Shown: positions 1 to 7,345 of the stretch, in pieces
How the letters are laid out: each line of letters opens with the position of its first letter
Position numbering within the stretch: the stretch's first letter is position 1
Assembly: GCA_020851035.1 (NCBI GenBank)
Contig: JADZDM010000021.1
Span: 558,001 to 622,000 of the forward strand
Reading direction: 5' to 3'
DNA from: Gemmatimonadaceae bacterium
GTDB taxonomy: Bacteria; Gemmatimonadota; Gemmatimonadetes; Gemmatimonadales; Gemmatimonadaceae
DNA length: 64,000 nt
Position numbers and translations under genes: made by a program
The notes under the pieces: generated by a model
Seen by the model: only the letters and a program-made list of their open reading frames with translations
Told to the model about the DNA's origin: nothing
Databases searched by the model: none

Positions 1-109
1 CGCGGTACGCCCGCACGACCAGGTCGACGGCGCGCGCCTGGTCGGCAGGCTGGTCGGACCCCAGCGCCATGACCAGGCTGTCCCGCGTGTCGGGAAGGCG
101 CGTCGTCAT
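1..109 (-). CDS. 5' end of a possible sigma-70/ECF-like factor (partial)
   Basis: Only the first 36 codons lie in the window; the gene runs off the left edge. The visible start reads MTTRLPDTRDSLVMALGS, followed by a stretch containing ADQARAVDLVVRAYR. This pattern (T-R-x-x-D/T-T-R-x-S near the start, then A-x-x-x-A-R-A-x-x-x-L-V-x-A-Y) resembles the N-terminus of ECF-like sigma factors found in Gemmatimonadota and Acidobacteriota, where it precedes the region-2 helix. No catalytic or DNA-binding segment is visible, so the call is a guess from the N-terminus alone. The ATG at 107-109 (reverse strand) is the first in-frame start. It has the same direction as the operon that ends about 40 bp upstream. 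Confidence 0.35.
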   Translation of the reverse strand, partial: MTTRLPDTRDSLVMALGSDQPADQARAVDLVVRAYR

Positions 110-146
110 GGCGTGAGCAGGCGGTGCCGTGACATCCCGGCTGGCC

Positions 147-1958
147 TCACTCCGCGCCGACGCATGCCTCGGCACCCGCCGCGGCCGGTGCCTCCGCCGG
201 CTCCACCGTCACCGTCACCGACAGCGTCTCCGACCCCCCTCCCACGTAGATCGTCCCCGACGTCGGCGTCGCATCGACGTAGTTCCGCCCCACCGCCACC
301 CGCACATGATCCGTCTGCGTCAGCACCCCGTTCGTCGGATCGAACCCGCGCCACCCCACGTCCGGCAGGTACGCCTGCGCCCACGCATGCGTCGCCTCGC
401 TCTGCAGGTGGTTCTCGTGCTTCGGGCCGGTGTAGACGTACCCGCACACGTACCGCGCCGGAACGCCAAGCAGCCGCGCCAGGCAGATGAACAGGTTGGT
501 GAAGTCCTGGCAGACCCCGTGCCGGTTCACGTACACCTCGAACGGGGTTGTGCTGAAGGTCGTGGTGCCCTGCCGGTACGCATACTCGCGGTGGATCGAG
601 CTGTTGATGTCGAGCAGCGTCTCCAGCAGGTCGGAGTCGTTGCGCTTCACGAAGCTCATCGCGTAGTCCAGCAGCTCGTTCAGTTCACTCTCCGGCAGCT
701 CCGGCGGCAGCAGGAACGGCTGCAGCACCTGGCGCTGCCACGGCATCCACGGCAGCGGGATGCTCGAGCGCACGCGCAGCGGCCGGAAGCCGAGCGGGTC
801 GCAATCGAGCAGCTCCACCGACGAGCGTGATTCGATCACGAGCTCCGTGTACGGCCGCTCGATCGACAGCCGCTGCGCATGGTTGCCGAACACGTCCTCG
901 TACTCGCGGTCGTGCAGCCCGCCCACCGGCTCGCCGTCCACCGCTACCCGCACGTCGTGCCGCAGCACGCGCTGGCGGGTGTCGTGCATCGGCGCCAGCC
1001 GCAGGTTGTGCGTGCTCCGCTCCACCGCCCGCAGGTAGCGGTACACGGTGCGGTGGCAGACCTCGAGCTGCCGCACCGGCGAGACCACGGGATGCGGGAT
1101 CGCGGCGGCCCCGGTGGCGGCGGGTGACGGGAGCACCGGCGCCACACCATCCGGCGCGACCGGGGGCGCCACCTCGTGTCGCACCGCCCCCTGCCGGATG
1201 ATCAGCAGGTGACCAGGCGTGACCGTGCGCCACCGGGCGTCTGGCATGCCGGTCACCTCGAGCGGGTCGGACGCCACCACCACGCCCTTCCGCGGCTTCG
1301 CACCGCGCTGCGTCAGGTCGACCGTGAGATCCTCGTCGCCGAACGTGAGCGCCGTGTACGGCGGTACGATCTCCCACACGTGCACCTCACCCACGCCCCG
1401 CTGGTCGGCGTACACCAGCAGGTCGCGGCCGTCCGTGAGGCAGGTGGTGAGCGAGCCGCGCTCGTTCAGCGCCGCGAACCAGCCGCGCAGCACCACCGGA
1501 TCGCAGTCCCCGATGCTGCGCCAGCCGCGGCCCGCGATACGCTCCAGCAGTTCACAGAAGAGCTGTTCGGTGTCGGTGGAGCCCACCGGCTCGAAACGCG
1601 CGTGGGGCCTGGGCGGCAGCTTCTGTGACAGGCTCCCGCCGTGCGCCACCAGCCAGTCACGCCCGCCCCAGCTCCGTGCGAACGGTTGCGTGTTGGCATC
1701 CGTGATCGGCCCCCACGTGGCCACGCGGATGTGCAGCATGAAGAGCGATGACTCGAGGTGCTCCCACGCCCGGATCAGCTCACTGCGGATGCTGCCGTGC
1801 GGCGGCGTGGGCTCCTTGAGCACCGCCGCCGACGGCCCGCCTCCCGGGTAGTAGCCGATCCCCCACCCGTCCGGCGGCCGGCGGCCGGGCCGCAGGCAGT
1901 GCAGGTCGAACGACGGGGCGAAATCGCCCTCGAACGACATCGCGAGGTACTTGGGCAT
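147..1958 (-). CDS. Class II glutamine-amidotransferase-like domain fused to a transglutaminase domain
   Basis: A 603-residue fusion. The N-terminal ~270 residues match the YafJ-type class II amidotransferase (NTN hydrolase) fold: PDGWGIGYYPGG near residue 35, HIRVATWGPITDANTQPF near 100 and AHGGSL near 125. The C-terminal ~310 residues are a bacterial transglutaminase-like domain with the catalytic Cys483 in RHGVCQDFTNLF, the His in THAWAQAYLP and the Asp in GFDPTNG. The N-terminus reads MPKYLAMSF: the Cys that normally follows Met and acts as NTN nucleophile is replaced by Pro, and the codon before the ATG is Gln, so no upstream start restores it. The amidotransferase half is therefore probably not a conventional glutaminase, while the transglutaminase triad is intact. 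It is the last gene of a four-gene minus-strand operon, 27 bp after the alpha-E gene. The likely role is peptide or amide-bond handling with the ATP-grasp partner; substrate unknown. Confidence 0.85.
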   Translation of the reverse strand: MPKYLAMSFEGDFAPSFDLHCLRPGRRPPDGWGIGYYPGGGPSAAVLKEPTPPHGSIRSELIRAWEHLESSLFMLHIRVATWGPITDANTQPFARSWGGRDWLVAHGGSLSQKLPPRPHARFEPVGSTDTEQLFCELLERIAGRGWRSIGDCDPVVLRGWFAALNERGSLTTCLTDGRDLLVYADQRGVGEVHVWEIVPPYTALTFGDEDLTVDLTQRGAKPRKGVVVASDPLEVTGMPDARWRTVTPGHLLIIRQGAVRHEVAPPVAPDGVAPVLPSPAATGAAAIPHPVVSPVRQLEVCHRTVYRYLRAVERSTHNLRLAPMHDTRQRVLRHDVRVAVDGEPVGGLHDREYEDVFGNHAQRLSIERPYTELVIESRSSVELLDCDPLGFRPLRVRSSIPLPWMPWQRQVLQPFLLPPELPESELNELLDYAMSFVKRNDSDLLETLLDINSSIHREYAYRQGTTTFSTTPFEVYVNRHGVCQDFTNLFICLARLLGVPARYVCGYVYTGPKHENHLQSEATHAWAQAYLPDVGWRGFDPTNGVLTQTDHVRVAVGRNYVDATPTSGTIYVGGGSETLSVTVTVEPAEAPAAAGAEACVGAE

Positions 1959-1985
1959 CTGACGGTCAGGCGGCGGACGGGGACG

Positions 1986-2972
1986 TCACTGCGCGGACTC
2001 CTGGGCCTGGACGGGGGCATGCCAGAACAATTCCCGGCTCACCTCGCTGCAGATCGCCGCGATCTCGTCGACGACATGCGTGAGGATCCCATGAATATCG
2101 TCACCGGACTCCCCGGAGGCATGCGCGGCCAGCCACTCCTCGAGCGCCGCCAGCCGCGCCTGCGACGCGCCGCCCGGCAGTTCCGCCTGCACCGGCGGCC
2201 GGATCACCGCGAAGCGGCCCCGCGCCTCGTGCAGGCAGTAGGCGATCGACTTCGGGAAGAGCGGCTCGAAGCTCAGGAACGCCGCCACCGCCGCACCGGT
2301 CACCCGGCCCCGGTACCGCTTCGTGAACGGTTCGTACGCCGAGCAGACCCGCAGCAGCGAGAGCCAGAGCGCCGTCTCCACCACCTGGTGGGTGCGCTCG
2401 CGGAGCATCAGGGCATGATGGTGCACGTCCACCACCCGCGCCGTCTGCGAGCCGCGCTCCAGCAGCATCCCGAGCCAGATGAAGTTGAGCGGCAGCTCGT
2501 GCAGCATGGTGGAGCGCAGCAGCCCGGCGCTCACCTGGCACCCCTGGCGGATCCGCTTGTAGAACGAGTACCGCGCCTGCGCATACTCCGACCGTGCCGA
2601 CGCGCTGCCGAGCCAGAGGTACAGCTCGTTCACGGCCTCCCACACCTCCAGGCTGATCACCTCGCGGATCTGCCGCGCGTTCTCGCGGGCCGCCGCCACC
2701 GAGCGCGTGATCGAGACGAAGTTCGCCTCGTCCCACGTCATGTAGCGCTCCACCTCCTCCCCCACCTGCGCATTCGGCACGTCGGCGCCGAACCGCTCCG
2801 CGAAGTTCGCCTCCTCGCCGCTGACGATGACCACCGGCAGCCAGCACTGCCGCGCCTCGAGCTCCGCATCCAGCGACAGGTTCCGCGTCACGTACAGCAG
2901 CCGCGCCGTGGCCTCGGCCCGCTCGATGTAGCGCCCGAGCCAGAAGCAGCAATCCGCCACGCGCGAGATCAT
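1986..2972 (-). CDS. Alpha-E domain protein (DUF403/COG2307)
   Basis: A 328-residue, helix-rich protein starting MISRVADCCFWLGRYIERAE, the hallmark opening of the alpha-E family. Later segments such as LPLNFIWLGMLLERGSQTAR repeat the W-L-G-x-x-x-E-R pattern. The family is known to be encoded beside circularly permuted ATP-grasp and transglutaminase-like genes and has been proposed to belong to a peptide-bond-forming system (Iyer and Aravind's amidoligase survey); its biochemical role is not established. I chose the ATG at 2972 over a longer open frame because the family motif begins at that Met and because the ATG overlaps the stop of the ATP-grasp gene by 4 bases (ATGA), which indicates translational coupling. 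The protein is expected to be cytoplasmic; no signal or membrane segment is seen. Confidence 0.93.
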   Translation of the reverse strand: MISRVADCCFWLGRYIERAEATARLLYVTRNLSLDAELEARQCWLPVVIVSGEEANFAERFGADVPNAQVGEEVERYMTWDEANFVSITRSVAAARENARQIREVISLEVWEAVNELYLWLGSASARSEYAQARYSFYKRIRQGCQVSAGLLRSTMLHELPLNFIWLGMLLERGSQTARVVDVHHHALMLRERTHQVVETALWLSLLRVCSAYEPFTKRYRGRVTGAAVAAFLSFEPLFPKSIAYCLHEARGRFAVIRPPVQAELPGGASQARLAALEEWLAAHASGESGDDIHGILTHVVDEIAAICSEVSRELFWHAPVQAQESAQ

Positions 2973-4426
2973 GCGACCTCCTTCTGCACCCAGGTGTCCT
3001 TCGACCCGCCGCCCTGCGACGAGTTCACCACGTACGAGCCGGCCACCAGCGCCACCCGCGTGAGCCCGCCGGGCAGCACCCACGGCCCGTCGCGGCTGGT
3101 CAGGATGTACGGGCGCAGGTCCACGCGCCGCGGCTCCATGCAGCGCCGGTCACCGTCCCAGGTGGGACAGGTGGACAGCTCGATCCGCGGCTGGGCGATG
3201 TACTTCCGCGGCTCCGCCAGGATGCGCCGCCGGAACTCGTCGAGCTGCGCCCGCGACGCCTGCGGGCCCATGAGCATGCCGTAGCCCCCCGACTCGTCCA
3301 CCGCCTTCACCACCAGCTCGTGCAGGTGCTCCACCACGTACTCCCGGTCGGCATCGCGCAGGCACACGTACGTCGGCACCTGCTCCAGCACCGGCACTTC
3401 GCCCAGGTAGTAGCGGATCATGTCGGGCACGAAGGGATAGATCGCCTTGTCGTCTGCCACCCCGTTGCCCGGCGCGTTCGCCAGCGTCACGTGCCCCCGT
3501 GCCCACGCGCGCATCAGACCGCGCACGCCCAGCATCGAGTCGGGCCGGAACACCTCGGGATCGAGGTACGCCTCGTCGGTGCGGCGGTAGATCACGTCCA
3601 CCTGCTTCGGCCCGCGCGTGGTGCGCATCCACACGCGATCGTCGTCCACGAACAGGTCAGGGGCCTCCACCAGCTCGAGCCCCATCTGCCGCGCGAGGAA
3701 GCTGTGCTCGAAGTACGCGGAGTTGTACGACCCGGGGGTCAGCACCACCACGGTGGAGGTGTCGGGATCGCGCGGCGACACCGAGCGCAGCGTCGCCCCG
3801 AGCTGCGCCGGGTAGTGGTCCACGCGCTGCACCGACGACGCGTCGAACAGCCGCGGGAAGATGCGCTTGGTGGCCAGCCGGTTCTCCACCACGTAGCTCA
3901 CGCCACTCGGCGTGCGCATGTTGTCCTCCAGCACGCGGAAGACACCCGACGGATCCCGGATCAGGTCGATCCCCGAGATGTGCACGCGCACCCCGCCCGG
4001 CGGCGTCACGCCGTGCACCACCGACAGGTACTCCTTCGCGCCCAGCACCAGTTCCCGCGGCACCACCCCCGCGTCGAGGATGCGCTGCGGACCGTACACA
4101 TCGTCCAGGAAGAGCCCCAGCGCCTGCACCCGCTGCGTCAACCCGCGCTCCAGCACCTGCCAGTCCTGCGCCGCGACGATGCGCGGCACGAGGTCGAAGG
4201 GGAACACCTTCTCCGTGCCGCGATCGTCGGCATAGACGGAGAACGTCACCCCCTGGTTGAGCATCGCCATCTCCGCCAGTGCCTGGCACGTCGCGAACTC
4301 CTCCGCCGACGACGCACCGAGTTCGGCCAGGACGCGCTGGAATCCGGCGCGCGGCACGCCAGGTGCCTCGAAGAGTTCGTCATACGTCCCTGGGTGTGGC
4401 TGGTACCGCTCGAACAGGCTCGTCAT
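2969..4426 (-). CDS. Circularly permuted ATP-grasp protein (COG2308, DUF404/DUF407)
   Basis: A 485-residue protein starting MTSLFERYQPHPGTYDEL. It carries family motifs in order: GVTFSVYADDRGTEKVFPFD (about residue 60), LFLDDVYGPQRIL, GIDLIRDPSGVFRVLEDNMR with the ENMR-type metal/ATP ligands, SYVVENR, NAPGNGVADDKAIYPFVP, and a C-terminal PQASRAQLDEFRRRI stretch. Enzymes of this fold are predicted ATP-dependent carboxylate-amine ligases that form peptide-like bonds; the substrate for this family is unknown. It starts 76 bp after the upstream transglutaminase gene and overlaps the alpha-E gene by 4 bases. The start at 4426 is chosen because the upstream open frame (to 4780) covers the transglutaminase gene in another frame and has no family similarity. 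Confidence 0.94.
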   Translation of the reverse strand: MTSLFERYQPHPGTYDELFEAPGVPRAGFQRVLAELGASSAEEFATCQALAEMAMLNQGVTFSVYADDRGTEKVFPFDLVPRIVAAQDWQVLERGLTQRVQALGLFLDDVYGPQRILDAGVVPRELVLGAKEYLSVVHGVTPPGGVRVHISGIDLIRDPSGVFRVLEDNMRTPSGVSYVVENRLATKRIFPRLFDASSVQRVDHYPAQLGATLRSVSPRDPDTSTVVVLTPGSYNSAYFEHSFLARQMGLELVEAPDLFVDDDRVWMRTTRGPKQVDVIYRRTDEAYLDPEVFRPDSMLGVRGLMRAWARGHVTLANAPGNGVADDKAIYPFVPDMIRYYLGEVPVLEQVPTYVCLRDADREYVVEHLHELVVKAVDESGGYGMLMGPQASRAQLDEFRRRILAEPRKYIAQPRIELSTCPTWDGDRRCMEPRRVDLRPYILTSRDGPWVLPGGLTRVALVAGSYVVNSSQGGGSKDTWVQKEVA

Positions 4427-4502
4427 CGGTGGTGCGCGTGACAGGTGATCGAAGGGACTGCGGTGAGGGTGCGTCGGGACTGCGGCCGGTGGCGTGACCT
4501 CG

Positions 4503-5408
4503 TCAGTGGGGGGTGAGTACGGTGGCGTCGAGGCGCAGCAGCGACATGGTGAAGGACACGCCCGACTCCGCCAGGTCGCTGCTGCCTTCGACTGGTGCGG
4601 CCAGCGCGGGATCGGCGGTGCACGCGAGCGGCACATGGCCCTCGCCGCAGAGGAGCCCGCTGGTGGGATCGAGCCCGATCCAGCCGGCGCCGGGCAGGTA
4701 CACCTCCACCCATGCGTGCAGTGCCACACGATCGGTGGACCCGTGCGGCGTGGCGCCCACCACCGAGGGTTCGTTCGCAAGCTCGATCAGGTAGCCACTC
4801 ACGAACCGTGTCGCGAGACCTCGGGTCCGCAGCACCGCCATCAGCAGCACGGCCGAGTCGCGGCAACTCCCGCGCCCCGCCGCGAGGGTCTCGGCCGGCG
4901 TCCAGATGCCCGCCTCGTGACGCTCCACGTACGCGATGTGCTGGTGGATCGCGGCGTTCAGCGCCACCACCAGCGGCACCGTGTCACCCTGGCCGGGCAC
5001 GGTCGCGAGGAAGTCGTGCAGCAGCGCGCCGCCGCGCAGGTACGCCGGCGCGAGATCGAGGTACGGGGCCAGCTCCGGCTGCCACGACGCGGGATAGGAG
5101 AACGGCGCGACGGCGGCGGGAGCGTCGAGCAGGAAGCCGAAGGGGTTCACCGTGTGCACGTCGCAGGTGAACGCGGCCGAGATGTCGAGCGCGTTGGTGG
5201 TGGCGCCGCTGGCGTACGTGAGCCGCGCGACGTGGTTGCCCACCGGATCGCGCTGCCAGTGGAGGGCGCCCTCCGGCTCGACCAGCAGCTCGTAGTCCAG
5301 GACCTGCACCGCCGCATGGCTGGCCGGACGCAGCCGGATCAGGTGCGGCCCGAGCGTCGCCGGCGACGGATAGGTCCACAGGCTGCGGTGCCGCACGAGA
5401 AGGCGCAT
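4503..5408 (-). CDS. Transglutaminase-like protein (bacterial transglutaminase N- plus core domain)
   Basis: A 301-residue protein and first gene of the operon. The N-terminal ~130 residues (MRLLVRHRSLWTYPSPA, LRPASHAAVQVLDYELL) are the beta-rich bacterial transglutaminase N domain. The core carries catalytic Cys182 in GRGSCRDSAVLLM, the His in LHAWVEVYLPGAGW and the Asp in GLDPTSG. Proteins of this family are cysteine-type amide hydrolases or transferases. No signal peptide is present, so it probably acts in the cytoplasm with the ATP-grasp and alpha-E partners. The operon thus has two transglutaminase domains, one free and one fused to the amidotransferase-like domain (147-1958). The two share little beyond the triad, arguing for different roles rather than recent duplication. 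Confidence 0.92.
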   Translation of the reverse strand: MRLLVRHRSLWTYPSPATLGPHLIRLRPASHAAVQVLDYELLVEPEGALHWQRDPVGNHVARLTYASGATTNALDISAAFTCDVHTVNPFGFLLDAPAAVAPFSYPASWQPELAPYLDLAPAYLRGGALLHDFLATVPGQGDTVPLVVALNAAIHQHIAYVERHEAGIWTPAETLAAGRGSCRDSAVLLMAVLRTRGLATRFVSGYLIELANEPSVVGATPHGSTDRVALHAWVEVYLPGAGWIGLDPTSGLLCGEGHVPLACTADPALAAPVEGSSDLAESGVSFTMSLLRLDATVLTPH

Positions 5409-5505
5409 GTCGCACCGTAGCCCGGTCCGGCAGGTGGGTCAACGGGTGGCTCTGCCGGTGCCGGTCGCCGCTGGCGCGGTGAGACCCCGCACCAGCGGCG
5501 CCTGC

Positions 5506-5898
5506 TCACCCCGCCATCGCCGTGCACAGTTCCACCAGCACGCCATCGGGACACCGCACGTACGAGACGACCTGTCCCCACGGCTTCATCACGGGCGCCG
5601 CCATCTCGCGCGCGCCGGCGGCCACGGCCCGCGCGTGCGCGGCTGCGACGTCCGCGGTCACCAGCGCGATCTCGAAGCCGAGCGGTCTCGCGGATTCGTG
5701 TGCCGCCACATGCCCGCCCGGGAAGTTCATGTCGCCGAGGCCGTGGGCGGCGAATGCCAGCGCAGTGGCACCGGTCTCGAGCTCTCCGTAGTCCCCGGAC
5801 TCGTGCAGGAAGCGTCGGGTGAGCCCGAACGCCGTCTCCCAGAAATCCAGCGATGCGCCGACATCCGGGACGTACAGGATTGCGTACGCGAACTGCAT
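5506..5898 (-). CDS. VOC-family (glyoxalase/bleomycin-resistance-like) protein
   Basis: A 130-residue single-domain protein starting MQFAYAILYVPDVGASLDFW, with the beta-alpha-beta-beta-beta pattern typical of VOC proteins: FGLTRRFLHESGDYGELETG, GFEIALVTADVAAAHARAVA and the closing VVSYVRCPDGVLVELC with a Glu in the usual metal-ligand position. Family members bind a divalent metal and act as lyases, dioxygenases or drug-binding proteins; the substrate cannot be told from sequence. The ATG at 5898 begins 2 bp after the stop of the small upstream gene (5901-6152), so the two are probably co-transcribed. A 97-bp gap separates it from the transglutaminase operon. Confidence 0.88.
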   Translation of the reverse strand: MQFAYAILYVPDVGASLDFWETAFGLTRRFLHESGDYGELETGATALAFAAHGLGDMNFPGGHVAAHESARPLGFEIALVTADVAAAHARAVAAGAREMAAPVMKPWGQVVSYVRCPDGVLVELCTAMAG

Positions 5899-5900
5899 GG

Positions 5901-6152
5901 TCACGACCCTCCGTTCCCGTGAATGCGTGGATACACCCCGACCGCCACCGCATGTCCTGCGGCCTGCAGGGCAACGATAGCGTCGTTTCGCCGGTCGTGC
6001 AGCCACGCCGGGACACAGGCGCACCACTCCGCCTCCGACGGCACGCAGACCACCGGCGGTGTCACGCCCCAGCCGCAGTCGAACGTGAAGGTGCGGCCGG
6101 ATTCATCGGTGAGGATCAGCGCTTCCTTCCACCGGGGTGTCGCGATCAGCAC
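5901..6152 (-). CDS. Small hypothetical protein, 83 aa
   Basis: Not recognised. The GTG at 6152 opens an 83-residue frame reading LIATPRWKEALILTDESG, then a segment with FDCGWGVTPPVVCVPS and AWLHDRRNDAIVALQAAGH. Three Cys residues and two Trp lie in the central part. No signal peptide or membrane segment is seen. Support for coding: the frame ends 2 bp before the VOC start codon, fits the 107-bp gap after the methyltransferase gene, and has sensible residue composition unlike the arginine/proline-rich shadow frames around it. An in-frame TGA lies upstream, so the GTG is the only good start. Confidence 0.5.
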   Translation of the reverse strand: MLIATPRWKEALILTDESGRTFTFDCGWGVTPPVVCVPSEAEWCACVPAWLHDRRNDAIVALQAAGHAVAVGVYPRIHGNGGS

Positions 6153-6259
6153 GGCGCAACCGGCTCGGGACAGGGTACGAGGACGATGCAGGAGGGTTCA
6201 GCGTGCGTGGTCGAACCCGTGGTGGCACCGCCGTGACGTGCGACCGTCCGCCGGCCGCC

Positions 6260-7048
6260 TCATGCCGGCACGCGCCCCGTCACCGCATTCGCCGTCGCCG
6301 TCCGCGTGACGCTGCCATCCGCCGACGGCTGCAGCACCTCCTCCATGCGGGCCCGCAGCCGCTCGACCACGCCGGCCGGCTGCTCGGCGAACTGCGCCGC
6401 GATCGTGCGCCACCCCGAGATGATCTCCCAGTACTCGTCCATGCTCGCGTAACGGCGCGTGGCGGTGATCTCGCGCGTGCGGACATCCACCAGGCCCGCG
6501 TCGATCCAGAGCGCGCGCAGCAGGTCGTCGCGCGACGCCTCGGGACTGGGGGGCATCCCGATCGTCATGCCGGACGCACGCATCTCGTCGTGCAGCGCTG
6601 CATACGGGAAGCCGGCGTTCGCCATGTCCCACGCGTAGGCAGCCACCACCCCGCCGGGCCGCACCACCCGCACCATCTCGGCCACGCCGCGCGCCGGCTC
6701 GGGCACGAAGAAGACCACCAGCGGCATGACGGCAGCGTCGAACGCGGCGCCGGCGTACGGCATCGCCATGGCGTCGCCCTGCCGCAGCGTGGCGTGCTGC
6801 AGCGACGGGCGCGCGCGGGCGTACTCGAGCTGCGCCGGTGCGGGATCGATGCCGTCGATGGCAGCGGGCGCACAGCGGTCCACGAGCAGCTCGGTGAACG
6901 CACCGTTGCCGCACCCCACATCCAGCCAGCGCCATCCCGGCTCCGGGGCCACCCAGGCCAGGAACTCCGTGCCCACCTGCTGGCTCCACGCACCCATGAA
7001 GCGCTCGTACGAGGCGCCATCCACGAAGCGGATCTGTGGTTCGGTCAT
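6260..7048 (-). CDS. Class I SAM-dependent methyltransferase
   Basis: A 262-residue Rossmann-type methyltransferase. Motif I is WRWLDVGCGNGAFTELL (about residues 40-56); the acidic residue after strand 2 lies in IDGIDPAPAQLEYAR; RQGDAMAMPYAGAAFDAAVM holds motif II; VVRPGGVVAAYAWD is the post-motif strand. This is the Methyltransf_11/25 pattern seen in small-molecule methyltransferases (ubiquinone/UbiE-like); the substrate is unknown. The start at 7048 (MTEPQIRFVDGASYERFMG) is favoured over an upstream frame that is arginine-rich. The gene lies divergent to the histidine kinase with 297 bp between. Confidence 0.9.
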   Translation of the reverse strand: MTEPQIRFVDGASYERFMGAWSQQVGTEFLAWVAPEPGWRWLDVGCGNGAFTELLVDRCAPAAIDGIDPAPAQLEYARARPSLQHATLRQGDAMAMPYAGAAFDAAVMPLVVFFVPEPARGVAEMVRVVRPGGVVAAYAWDMANAGFPYAALHDEMRASGMTIGMPPSPEASRDDLLRALWIDAGLVDVRTREITATRRYASMDEYWEIISGWRTIAAQFAEQPAGVVERLRARMEEVLQPSADGSVTRTATANAVTGRVPA

Positions 7049-7345
7049 CGGTCTCCTGTCGGGGGTCGCGCGCGCGGCATGCCGACGCTCACGAACAGTA
7101 GCCGCGTGCACCACAGGGATCAGCCGGCGAATCCCCGGTGCTCGGCGATCAGCGTGAAGCCGTCCAGTGGCAGCTCGCTGGCCACCTGCAGCGCGGCGCG
7201 ATCGGCGGTGCGCAGGAAGCGTTCACGGTCGGCGAGCGACCACGGCCCCGGCTGCCGCCACGCGTGCGGTGTGTACCCACGCGCCGGCCCCGCCGTGCCG
7301 GCGCGTGTCGACCACGTCGTCGCGCAGGTACGGTGGGCCGCAGCT
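7049..7345. other. Intergenic region with a start-less open frame
   Basis: A 297-bp divergent gap. On the minus strand a frame ending at 7120-7122 reads plausibly for about 40 residues (PWSLADRERFLRTADRAA, then ELPLDGFTLIAEHRGFAG) but meets a TAG upstream without any ATG, GTG or TTG. It may be the C-terminal remnant of a lost gene or chance. Otherwise the gap should hold the promoters of the methyltransferase and kinase genes; I see no strong hexamers. Confidence 0.3.

Noticed and set aside
6137-7345. Plus-strand extension of the histidine kinase frame to 6137
   Set aside because: It lies antisense to the methyltransferase and small protein genes; kinase-like sequence begins only after 7346.
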